This document shows positions 8,717 to 17,300 of a DNA stretch of 64,000 bases, piece by piece. A program made the translations under genes and the position numbers. The DNA is from Streptomyces sp. NBC_01591 (GTDB lineage: Bacteria; Actinomycetota; Actinomycetes; Streptomycetales; Streptomycetaceae): positions 1,240,001 to 1,304,000 of the forward strand of contig NZ_CP109327.1 of the NCBI RefSeq assembly GCF_035918155.1. The letters are read 5' to 3'. Within the stretch, counting starts at the first letter, position 1. Every line of letters starts with the position of its first letter. The notes under the pieces are model-generated. The model worked only from the letters and a program-made list of their open reading frames with translations. It was not told the origin of the DNA and made no database searches.

Positions 8717-9667
8717 ATGGCCCTGCTCACTCCGTCCCGGCGCCCGGCCGCTGTGTCCAAGGAGCCCGTGCCGCGAACCCTGCCGCAGCGGCGGCGTGGC
8801 ACCGGCGCCCGCAAACAGTTCACGGCCTGGCTGTTCCTCGTCCCCGCGCTGCTGGTCTTCGGGCTCTTCGCCTGGTGGCCGATCGTGCGCAGCCTGCTGC
8901 TCAGCTTCCAGAAGACCAACCTCGTCGAGCCCGCGGTCTGGGTCGGCCTGGACAACTTCCGTACGCTCTTCGACGATCCGCTGCTCGGCACCGCCGTCGG
9001 GAACACTCTGTTCTTCGTGGTCCTCGGCCTGCTGATCGGCTTCCCGGCGCCACTGATCCTGGCCGCGATCATGTCGACGGTGCGGCGCGGCGCAGGCGTC
9101 TACCGCTTCCTGGTGTATCTGCCGGTGGTCATCCCGCCCGTCGTGGCGATCCTGCTCTGGAAGTGGTTCTACGATCCCGGGAGCGGGCTCTTCAACAACG
9201 TCCTCGGCAAAGTCGGGCTCGGCCCGTACTCGTGGCTGGAGTCCTCCGACAGCGCCATGCTCTCGCTGGTCCTGGAGGCCACCTGGGCGGGCATGGGCGG
9301 CGCCGTCCTGATCTACCTCGCGGCAATGGTCGGCATCCCCGGCGAACTCTATGAGGCCGCCGAGGTGGACGGCGCCGGTATCTGGCGACGGATCTGGCAT
9401 GTGATGCTGCCCCAACTCCGGTCTGTCATCGGCTTGTTGCTACTTGTTCAGCTGATCAACACGGTGCAGGTCTTCACCGAGCCGTACGTCTTCACCGGCG
9501 GCGGACCCGAGAACTCCACCCTCACGGTCCTGCTGTTGATCTTCCGGTACGCCTTCCAGGACGGCGAGTACGGCCAGGCCGCCGCGCTCTCCTTCCTGAT
9601 GGTGCTCGCCCTCGCCCTGCTCTCCGCGGTCTATCTGCGGGCCACCCGCAGCTGGAGCACGTCATGA
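8717..9667 (+). CDS. Sugar ABC transporter permease (MalF/UgpA type)
   Basis: Integral membrane protein of about 316 residues with six predicted spans, the first reading AWLFLVPALLVFGLFAWWPIV. The EAA-loop motif EAAEVDGAGIWRRIWHVMLPQL is present and would contact the ATPase. The frame is open from 8681, but the ATG at 8717, seven bases after the binding-protein stop, gives the normal N-terminus. It overlaps the next permease gene by four bases (ATGA). No ATPase gene is present; in Streptomyces such importers usually share the MsiK ATPase. Confidence 0.92.
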   Translation: MALLTPSRRPAAVSKEPVPRTLPQRRRGTGARKQFTAWLFLVPALLVFGLFAWWPIVRSLLLSFQKTNLVEPAVWVGLDNFRTLFDDPLLGTAVGNTLFFVVLGLLIGFPAPLILAAIMSTVRRGAGVYRFLVYLPVVIPPVVAILLWKWFYDPGSGLFNNVLGKVGLGPYSWLESSDSAMLSLVLEATWAGMGGAVLIYLAAMVGIPGELYEAAEVDGAGIWRRIWHVMLPQLRSVIGLLLLVQLINTVQVFTEPYVFTGGGPENSTLTVLLLIFRYAFQDGEYGQAAALSFLMVLALALLSAVYLRATRSWSTS

Positions 9668-10542
9668 CCACGCTCACCACCTTCGTCTCCACCAACGACC
9701 GCCAACGCCCCGGCGTACGCGCCGCAGTGCGCTCCGTCCAGGTGTTCACCCTGATCCTGCTGCTGCTCATCGGCATCGGACCGCTGTACTGGATGGTCAA
9801 GGGCGCGGTCTCGCCGCCCACCGAGCTCACGACTCAGCCCCTGGCCCTCTGGCCGGACCGGCCGGCCCTGGGCAACTTCTCGACGGCGTACACCGATCTG
9901 AGTGTCGGCCGCTATCTGATGAACACCGTCCTGGTGGTCGGCGGATCGTGGTTCGTGCAGCTCTTCGTCTCGGCCACGGCGGGCTTCGCCCTTTCGGTGC
10001 TCAGGCCGAGGTTCGGCAAGGTCGTCTACGGGGCGATCCTCGCCACGATGTTCGTGCCGTACACGGTGAACATGGTCAGCCTCTTCATGACCGTGATCGA
10101 TGTGCCGTTCCTCCACCTCAACCTGGGCGACACCTACTGGGCTATCTGGCTGCCGGCCGGCACGAACGCCTTCACGGTGCTGCTCGCCAAGCAGTTCTTC
10201 GACGCCCTGCCGAAGGAGCTGTTCGACGCGGCGCGGGTCGACGGGGCGAGTACCTGGCAGCTGCTCACCAAAATCGTCCTGCCCATGAGCAAGCCGGTGC
10301 TCGCCGTGATCAGTCTGCTCGCGGTGATGCACTCCTGGAAGGACTTCATCTGGCCACTGGTGGCCATCACCGACCCCGAGAAGCAGCCGATCAGCGTCGC
10401 TCTCGCCCAGCTCGCCACGCAGGCTCCGCAGGACCAGCTGATCGCCGCGATGGTGCTCGCCGTCGCCCCGCCGGTGCTCGTCTTCGTCGTCTGCCAGAAG
10501 TACATCGTCGCCGGGCTCGGCTTCACCGGAGTCAAGGGCTGA
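9664..10542 (+). CDS. Sugar ABC transporter permease (MalG/UgpE type)
   Basis: A 292-residue partner permease. Six membrane spans are predicted, beginning VFTLILLLLIGIGPLYWMV. The cytoplasmic EAA loop is represented by DAARVDGASTWQLLTKIVLPMSKP. The start overlaps the upstream stop (ATGA), implying translational coupling with the MalF-type permease. The short C-terminal tail ends YIVAGLGFTGVKG, typical of this family. Confidence 0.92.
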   Translation: MTTLTTFVSTNDRQRPGVRAAVRSVQVFTLILLLLIGIGPLYWMVKGAVSPPTELTTQPLALWPDRPALGNFSTAYTDLSVGRYLMNTVLVVGGSWFVQLFVSATAGFALSVLRPRFGKVVYGAILATMFVPYTVNMVSLFMTVIDVPFLHLNLGDTYWAIWLPAGTNAFTVLLAKQFFDALPKELFDAARVDGASTWQLLTKIVLPMSKPVLAVISLLAVMHSWKDFIWPLVAITDPEKQPISVALAQLATQAPQDQLIAAMVLAVAPPVLVFVVCQKYIVAGLGFTGVKG

Positions 10543-10646
10543 CTTCCACCGGAGCCGACGGCCGAGCCATCAACTGCCCCACCACACCCTCTGCTTCGGA
10601 ATCTTCGAAGCATCCGGAACACCCCGACCAAGAGAAGGGCACCTCC

Positions 10647-12938
10647 ATGTCAGTCGCCCGCCGCAGATTCATCCAGGGCACGGCCGTCGCCACCGGCGCC
10701 GCGCTGCTGCCGACCGTTCCCGCATACGCCGCGGACCCGGTCACCATCGAGGCCGACGGCATCACCCTGGTCGGCCGTAGCGACGGCAGCGTCCTCGTGC
10801 AGGACGGTGCGGGCGCCGACCGCATCCTGCTCAACCACTTCATGATCAAGGACACCGCGCTCGGCCAGCAGCGCACCTTCGGCGGTACGCCTGCCCGGAT
10901 CACGCTCCCCGACGGGCGGCCCGCGATTCAGGTCACGTACACGATGGCGAGCGGCGTGTCCGGAGTCACGGTGCGCGGCACCTTCGACGTCACCTCTCAC
11001 AAGGCACACATGAAGTGGGAGGTCGGCGGCTCCAGCACGCTCACACCGGCCGGCTTCATGTTCTCCCGCACGGTGTACGGGGCGAGCGCGGCGGAGTCGT
11101 ACGAAGCGCTGACCGTCTGGGAGCGGGACGCCCGGGGCGGCATTCCGTACGAGGTGAACGCGGGCGGCGCGTACGTGGAGACGTGGGCGGGATCGAAGGG
11201 CTTCATCTGCCTCCCGTCCACCAACCCCGCGAACACGAACGCCACATGGGTCCACGCCCCCGGCACCTCGACCGGCGCGGGCACCGCGGTCACCGAGGCC
11301 GATCTGGTCCTCGGTGATCTGCGGCCGCGCGGTGCGGGAGCGATCGCCGCCAAGAAGCCCCTCGGCGTGGAGGTGTGGACCGACCAGCCGTTCAACCTCT
11401 ACAAGGCGGCCGGGCAGACGATGACGCTCAAGGCACAGGTCGTCAACGGCTCCGCCGCGGCCAGGACGGTGACCCTCACCTGGTGGGCGCGGGACTTCGG
11501 CGGCAAGAAGATAGCCGGTGGAACTCTCTGCAGGAGCCTCGCGGCGGGCGCCGCCTGGAACGCCTCCTTTCCGCTCACCTCGCCCTCGCAGAACATCGTG
11601 TTCACCGAGGTGGAGGCGGTCAGCGGCAGTGACAAGGCGCTGGCCCGCACGAATCTGAGCGTGCTCCCGGAGTTCACGTACAGGGCGGGCAAGGAGTCGA
11701 TGTTCGGCCTCGCCAACTACCCCTGGTTGCTCAAGCCCGGCAAGGACGCCGTGCTCGGGCTGGTCAAGACGCTCGGCATCAAGTGGATCCGCATCGCCTA
11801 CGCGGGCGCCCCGGGCATCGACACCGCGACCCTGGACGCGAACGGCATCGGGCACAACGTGGAGCTGAGCGGCATCCCCGTGGGCGGTAGTCCGGAGCAG
11901 ATCGCGGCCTGGGCCGACACGAATGTCGCCAAGGCCCTGGACGCCGAGGCCACGTACTTCGAGGTGAGCAACGAGGTCAACCAGCCCTGGATGTCGGGCC
12001 GCGGCGCCGACGCCTACGTCCGGGACGGTCTGCGCCAGGTCACCACGCGCCTCGACGCGGCGGGCTCGCGGATGAAGGTCATGAACGCCGGCCTCGGCGG
12101 CATGGACTACGTATGGACCAAGAACTTCCATGACGCGGGCGGCTGGGACCTCATCGACGCCTTCGCCTTCCACCCCGGTCGCGGCAACTTCACGCCCGAC
12201 TTCGCCCCGCCGCCCGAGGAGTGGACGCTGGGGTCGTCCGGCTCGTACTGGAACTTCCTCGGCGCGCTGCGCAAGGCGAACCAGGTACTGGAGGAGTACG
12301 GCGGCGACAAGGAGCTGTGGCTCACCGAGGCGTACGCACCGACCCGGCCCAACGCGTGGTGGAGCGACACCTACCGGCACGCCGCCGAGAACACGCTGCT
12401 CACGCTCGCTCTCGCCAAGTCCGAGAAGGTACGCGCCGTCAACTGGTACCAGCTGCACGACTCGACGATCCACCACCCCCAGGAGGCCGACCCGGCCAAC
12501 CCCGAGTACCACTACGGCCTGATGAACCGCGACACCAGCGCCAAGCCCTCGCTCCTCGCCTTCGCGACCGCCGCCCGGGTCCTGGACGAGGCCGAGTTCG
12601 TCCGGCATCTCGCCTTCGCGGACCAGGACATCAAGGGGCTCCTCTTCACCACTCCCGGCGGACCGGTGTCGATCATCTGGAGCCGCAAGGACGGCTACAC
12701 ACTCAACTCCGATCACGGCGAGGATCCTTGGTACGCGTCGCCGGAGCCCTGGATCGACACCTGGACGACCAAGACCGCGGTCGTCGCCCACTCGGGGACG
12801 GTCAAGGGCACGGTGCGGGAGCTGAACTGCATCGGCCAGGAGCGCACCCTGAAAGCCTCCGGCGGCAAGGTCACCCTCACCCTCGACGGTGCCCCGCGCA
12901 TCTACTACGGTCTCGCCGCCAATCCCGACTGGAAGTAA
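10647..12938 (+). CDS. Tat-exported protein with clan GH-A-like glycoside hydrolase domain
   Basis: A 763-residue secreted protein. The ATG at 10647 (GAAGGG upstream) starts a twin-arginine signal, ARRRFIQGTAVATGAALLP, cleaved near AYAA. Residues about 30-340 form a beta-rich region without a clear family. A TIM-barrel region follows: MFGLANYPWLL, WIRIAYAG, then FEVSNEVNQPW near residue 443 (an NE acid/base motif) and LWLTEAYAP near 560 (candidate nucleophile Glu). That pattern is the GH-A catalytic pair. I cannot assign a GH family; GH39- or GH5-like is a guess. It sits in the importer operon, so it probably releases the sugar that is taken up. Confidence 0.72.
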   Translation: MSVARRRFIQGTAVATGAALLPTVPAYAADPVTIEADGITLVGRSDGSVLVQDGAGADRILLNHFMIKDTALGQQRTFGGTPARITLPDGRPAIQVTYTMASGVSGVTVRGTFDVTSHKAHMKWEVGGSSTLTPAGFMFSRTVYGASAAESYEALTVWERDARGGIPYEVNAGGAYVETWAGSKGFICLPSTNPANTNATWVHAPGTSTGAGTAVTEADLVLGDLRPRGAGAIAAKKPLGVEVWTDQPFNLYKAAGQTMTLKAQVVNGSAAARTVTLTWWARDFGGKKIAGGTLCRSLAAGAAWNASFPLTSPSQNIVFTEVEAVSGSDKALARTNLSVLPEFTYRAGKESMFGLANYPWLLKPGKDAVLGLVKTLGIKWIRIAYAGAPGIDTATLDANGIGHNVELSGIPVGGSPEQIAAWADTNVAKALDAEATYFEVSNEVNQPWMSGRGADAYVRDGLRQVTTRLDAAGSRMKVMNAGLGGMDYVWTKNFHDAGGWDLIDAFAFHPGRGNFTPDFAPPPEEWTLGSSGSYWNFLGALRKANQVLEEYGGDKELWLTEAYAPTRPNAWWSDTYRHAAENTLLTLALAKSEKVRAVNWYQLHDSTIHHPQEADPANPEYHYGLMNRDTSAKPSLLAFATAARVLDEAEFVRHLAFADQDIKGLLFTTPGGPVSIIWSRKDGYTLNSDHGEDPWYASPEPWIDTWTTKTAVVAHSGTVKGTVRELNCIGQERTLKASGGKVTLTLDGAPRIYYGLAANPDWK

Positions 12939-12950
12939 GTGACGTACGAC

Positions 12951-15173
12951 ATGAGGAATGAAACCGCACGGCACGACATCACCGTCGTCGGCGGCGGCCT
13001 GGCCGGGGTCTGCGCGGCGATCGCCGCGGCCCGGCTCGGCCGGAGCGTCGCGCTGATCAACAACAGGCCGGTGCTCGGTGGCAACGCGAGCAGCGAGGTC
13101 CGGGTATGGGTGTGCGGCGCGACCGGCCACGGCAAGAATCACCATGCCCGTGAGGGCGGCATCATGGGCGAGTTGCTCGTGGAGAACCAGTTCCGCAACC
13201 CGGACGGGAACCCCTACTACTGGGATGCCGTGGTCCTGGACGCCGTGCGCGCCGAGCCCGGCATCACGCTCTACCTCAACACCGACGTGCGCGAGGTCGA
13301 CGCCGAAGGTCCGGACGAGGCCCGGCGGATCACCTCGGTCACCGGCTGGATGATGGGCTCGGAGCGGCGGATACGTTTCGAGAGCTCCCTCTTCCTCGAC
13401 TGCACAGGAGACGGCCTGATCGGCCACCTGGCGGGCGCCCACCACCGCATCGGCCGGGAATCCCGCGCCGAGTACGACGAGGCATGGGCTCCGGAGACGG
13501 CCGACGACATCACCCTGGGCTCGACCCTGCTCTTCTATACGAAGGATGCCGGTCACCCCGTCAAGTTCGTGCCGCCGAACTTCGCCAAGGACATCACCCA
13601 GACCTCCATCCCGCAGCGCCGCATCATCAAGGCGGGCGACAACGGCTGCGCGTACTGGTGGATCGAGTTCGGCGGCGAGCTCGACACCGTCCACGACAAC
13701 GAACGCATCCGCGACGAGCTGTGGTCGGTGATCCACGGCATCTGGGACCACATCAAGAACTCCGGCGAGTTCGACGCGGCGAACATGACCCTGGAGTGGG
13801 TGGGCTCGGTCCCCGGCAAACGGGAGTACCGGCGCTTCCTCGGCGACTACGTCCTGCACCAGGGCGACATCCTCGGCCAGACCGAGTTCGCCGACCGGGT
13901 CGCCTTCGGCGGCTGGTCGATCGACCTGCATCCGCCGCAGGGCATGTTCGCCACCGAGGCAGGCGCCAGACAGCTCTACGCGGACGGCATTTACCACATC
14001 CCGTACCGCAGCCTCTACTCGGTGAACACCGAGAACCTGCTCTTCGCCGGGCGCAACATCTCCGCCAGCCATGTCGCCTTCGGCTCGACCCGGGTCATGG
14101 CGACCTGTGCCACGATCGGCCAGGCGGCCGGCACGGCGGCGGCACTCTGCGCCACCGGGGATGTCACCCCGCGCGAACTCCCCGTACCCGAGCTGCACAG
14201 GGCGCTGCTGCGCCAGGATGCCTCGCTCATCGGCCTCGCCTCGACGGACCCGGACGACCTGGCCCTGCGGGCGACGGCCACGGCCTCATCCACCTTGAAG
14301 GGCTTGGCAGTCGAGGAGCCCGACGAGCGATGGCCGCTCACGGCGGACGCCGGACTCGTCCTCCCCGCGGACCCGGACCTCTCCGGGGTGGAACTGCTCG
14401 TCGACGCCGACCGCGACACCGAGATCGTGATCGATCTGTACGACACCGAACTCGGCCAGAACTACGTCCCGCGCCGCCTCGTCAGCTCCACCACCCTTCC
14501 CGTCACCGCCGGTGCCCGTCAGTGGCTCAAGACGGGCCTGGACTGGTCTCCCGAAACCCCGCGCAACGCCTTCCTGGTCGTCCGCGCCAACGATGCCCTC
14601 GCCCTGCACCGCTCCGACCGACCGACTCCCGGCGTTCTGTGCTTCACTCACGTCCCGCCGCGTCCGTCGGACGAATCACCGCAGTTGCTGCGCGAGTGGA
14701 CGGACACGGGTCTGCTGCGCCGCACATTCTGCTTCCGCGCGGGAGAGACCGCGGCCTACTCCCCCGCCAAGGTCACCGACGGCTATGCCCGCCCGTACGC
14801 GGGACCGCACATGTGGGTCTCCGCACCACTGGCGGACGCCCCCTCCCCCTGGCTCGAGTTGACCTGGCCCGAACCGGTCGCCCTGAGCCGGATCGAGGTC
14901 ATAGCCGACGACGACGTCAACGAGGACCTGATCAACCTGCACCACCACCGCACGCCCTTCGACACCCTCCCCACCCTCCTTCGCGACTACCGCGTCGAGG
15001 CACTGGAGGCTGACGGCAACTGGCGCGTTATCGCCCGTGTGGCGCAGAATCGGCGGCGACGCGCGGCACACACGCCGGCGGAGCCGCTCACCACATCGGC
15101 GATCCGGGTCGTCGTCGAAGCCACCAACGGGGCGGCGTCGGCGCACGTCGTCGCCGTGCGCGCCTACGAGTAG
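12951..15173 (+). CDS. FAD-dependent oxidoreductase with C-terminal beta-rich domain
   Basis: About 740 residues. The N-terminus carries the dinucleotide-binding fingerprint VVGGGLAGVCAAIAAARLG, followed by RPVLGGNASSEVRVWV and the FAD-contact segment LLFAGRNISASHVAFGSTRVMATCATIGQAAG, which places it in the FAD_oxidored group (PF12831-like). Residues beyond about 460 form an extra beta-rich region without an obvious family. A GTG at 12939 also lies in frame; I prefer the ATG at 12951. It has no signal peptide, so it should act in the cytoplasm on the imported sugar or sugar acid. The reaction is unknown. Confidence 0.8.
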   Translation: MRNETARHDITVVGGGLAGVCAAIAAARLGRSVALINNRPVLGGNASSEVRVWVCGATGHGKNHHAREGGIMGELLVENQFRNPDGNPYYWDAVVLDAVRAEPGITLYLNTDVREVDAEGPDEARRITSVTGWMMGSERRIRFESSLFLDCTGDGLIGHLAGAHHRIGRESRAEYDEAWAPETADDITLGSTLLFYTKDAGHPVKFVPPNFAKDITQTSIPQRRIIKAGDNGCAYWWIEFGGELDTVHDNERIRDELWSVIHGIWDHIKNSGEFDAANMTLEWVGSVPGKREYRRFLGDYVLHQGDILGQTEFADRVAFGGWSIDLHPPQGMFATEAGARQLYADGIYHIPYRSLYSVNTENLLFAGRNISASHVAFGSTRVMATCATIGQAAGTAAALCATGDVTPRELPVPELHRALLRQDASLIGLASTDPDDLALRATATASSTLKGLAVEEPDERWPLTADAGLVLPADPDLSGVELLVDADRDTEIVIDLYDTELGQNYVPRRLVSSTTLPVTAGARQWLKTGLDWSPETPRNAFLVVRANDALALHRSDRPTPGVLCFTHVPPRPSDESPQLLREWTDTGLLRRTFCFRAGETAAYSPAKVTDGYARPYAGPHMWVSAPLADAPSPWLELTWPEPVALSRIEVIADDDVNEDLINLHHHRTPFDTLPTLLRDYRVEALEADGNWRVIARVAQNRRRRAAHTPAEPLTTSAIRVVVEATNGAASAHVVAVRAYE

Positions 15174-15199
15174 AAGAACCGACGCAGGGGAGTGACTGG

Positions 15200-16066
15200 A
15201 TGGTCGTCAGAGCGATGGTCACCGGGGCCGCCGGGCGGATCGGGCGAGCGGTCCTCGCGCTGCTCGCCGAGCGCGGGATCGAGGCGAACGCCCTGGTCCT
15301 CGATGATCCCGGCGATCTCGCGGCGCGCCTGGTCGTGACCGGTGACGCCGCCGATGCGAAGACCGTGCAGGCGGCTCTGGAGGGCGCCGACGCGGTCATC
15401 CATCTGGCGGCGATCCCGACTCCCGCGCGCAACACCGCGCTTGAGGTCTTCGCGGGCAACAGCCTCTCCACCTTCACCGTCCTGGAGGAGGCCGGCCGGG
15501 CCGGGATCCGGCATGCGGCGGTGGCGAGCTCCTGGGGTGTCACGGGCCTGCCCTGGACGGACGTTGAGGATCCGCATCCGCCGTACGCACCGGTCGATGA
15601 GGCGATGGCCTCCCAGGTGGCCGACCCTTATGGCCTCTCCAAACAGGTCGACGAGCTGACAGCGCAGATGATGGCGCGGCGGCACGGGATGAGCGTGGTG
15701 TGCCTGCGCTATCCGTACGTGGGCGGATTCGAGGAACGGCTGCACGCGCACGCCGCCCGGCTCACGGCCGACCCGGCCGCGGGGGCAAGGGACCTGTGGA
15801 CGTACCTCGAGGTCCACGACGCGGCGAGGGCAGCGCTGCTGGCCTTGGACGTACCCGGCCGTGCGGCGCACGCGGTACACCTCTGCGCCCCCGAGATCAT
15901 CGTGCCGTACCTGACGGAGGAACTGCTGCGCCGCTACCACCCCACCACCGTGCTGCGGCACCCGCTGCCGGGTCGCGCGGCGCCGGTCGACACCTCGGCC
16001 GCGCGCAGGCTGCTCGGATTCACGGCTCGGAATCTCCTCGGTCGCGGAGCGGCTGCCCCGAGTTGA
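15200..16066 (+). CDS. NAD(P)-dependent dehydrogenase/epimerase, uronate-dehydrogenase-like
   Basis: A 288-residue extended short-chain dehydrogenase. It shows VTGAAGRIGRAV (nucleotide-binding Gly motif), GADAVIHLAAIP, SSWGV (Ser) and YGLSKQ (the catalytic Tyr-x-x-x-Lys). The lack of a sugar-nucleotide signature and its place beside an aldonate-type dehydratase fit a hexuronate or sugar dehydrogenase that makes an aldarate or aldonolactone, but an epimerase is equally compatible. Last gene of the operon starting at 7330. GGGGAG upstream supports the ATG at 15200. Confidence 0.82.
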   Translation: MVVRAMVTGAAGRIGRAVLALLAERGIEANALVLDDPGDLAARLVVTGDAADAKTVQAALEGADAVIHLAAIPTPARNTALEVFAGNSLSTFTVLEEAGRAGIRHAAVASSWGVTGLPWTDVEDPHPPYAPVDEAMASQVADPYGLSKQVDELTAQMMARRHGMSVVCLRYPYVGGFEERLHAHAARLTADPAAGARDLWTYLEVHDAARAALLALDVPGRAAHAVHLCAPEIIVPYLTEELLRRYHPTTVLRHPLPGRAAPVDTSAARRLLGFTARNLLGRGAAAPS

Positions 16067-17300
16067 GATCACGACGGCCGTCGAGCCGCCGCAGAACGGG
16101 AGAGAACAGGACGTTCCCCGAGGCCGAGTGAGGTACCGAGTGGCATACGCGACGACTCCACCAGTCGTCGTAAGCCGGGACGGTCGGGGTGCGCGAATTC
16201 CGCGCCGATGACGTACGGAACCCCGGACACCATGGTGGCGAGCGTCGACGTCGTCCGCGCCGACGAACACGCCCGCCGCCCTGGGCCGGACAACCTCATC
16301 CCGCTGTCCTGCAACGAGATCCAGCGTCTGTTCATCGGCGTCGCTGTCCGACCCGTTCACGGCCTGGCCCACCGGCTCGCACGGTCCGCCTGGCGACGCC
16401 GCCACCAGGCTCGATCACGAGTCGGCCATTACCGCCGACAAGCCGCGTCCCAGACCTGGAGATCACGATCTACAGCTGGAGCACCGAGCCCTCATCGGTG
16501 GCCCCTGAAGGTCTCCCCCGCTGCCGCATGGCATCCCCGATCAGACGATTGGTGTGGTCCTGTGCTCCGGACAGGAACGTGGCGTAGTAGGGGAACGGGA
16601 CCTGGATGCTCTGCCCGGCGGTCCGGGCCGGTAGCAGGCCGGACAGTGGGTGCTTCGCCCACTGTCCGGGGGCCGTGATGACCAGGCGTCTGCAGTGTCC
16701 GCCCGCTCCGGGGCCGCTGAGCACGAAGTCAGCGGCGTGTGCGACGTGTACCGAGTCCGCCCTGCACGCTCGCTGCGTGATACGTCAGCCGCACTCTCAC
16801 ACCAGCGGGTGAATGATCTCGGAGCATGACCAGGATCACGCTGCGGGCGCGGGTGTACCTCGCTTGATCGAGTGACGTCAGATGGTTGCGGCCGCGCGTC
16901 CCACCGCGCCACCGCTGAGAAGCGCGCGGATGTCGCTCCGCCGCCTCACAGCTGCGATCCCCCGGATGTCGTCACCGCCCGCGACCCGGCGCGGCTCCTC
17001 CCGGATCAGGCACGCACCACTCGCATGCAGTACGTCGAGACGCATGTGCAGCTCATCGCCGTCCCACCGGGCAAAATCGTGGACAAGGGGTGAACCGGGG
17101 GAGCCACTGCCGCACCAATGCGACCGAGTTCGAGTGGCAGCACGACGGTGGGCAGCTAAGACTGAGGCAGCGGTTCGGGATCCGGACAACAGATCCCGTC
17201 CTCGCGATTTCCGGACCACTCGCTCCGGCCATCGAAAAGCGCGGGTACGGGGCGCCGGCCGTAATGGCGGCGACACTCGAAAGTTCCTCAAGGAGCTCGC
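16067..17300. other. Decayed, gene-poor spacer between the sugar operon and the Dap locus
   Basis: About 1.2 kb without an intact gene. Frames are short and disagree on strand. Minus-strand frames at 16069-16335 and 16470-16724 have protein-like composition (for example VPFPYYATFLSGAQDHTNRL) but I do not recognise them; they could be remnants of transferred genes. A clear TauD-like remnant near 17.1 kb is annotated separately. The promoter of the 17301 gene should lie in the last few hundred bases, but I cannot define it. Confidence 0.5.
17108..17200 (+). pseudogene. Remnant of a TauD/SyrP-like dioxygenase gene
   Basis: The plus frame reads CRTNATEFEWQHDGG, then QLRLRQR and DPV. The intact dioxygenase at 23171 reads CRANAITFEWQPDGG, then LRTRQR and HPV at the same spacing. 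Protein and DNA are both clearly alike, with a codon-sized insertion in the remnant. The flanking sequence shows no further similarity that I can see. It is best explained as the scar of a second copy deleted from the upstream edge of this locus. Confidence 0.7.

Noticed and set aside
10650..14198. 1182-codon minus-strand open frame
   Set aside because: Complementary to the hydrolase and FAD oxidoreductase genes, which have clear motifs on the plus strand. The minus product has no recognisable domain.
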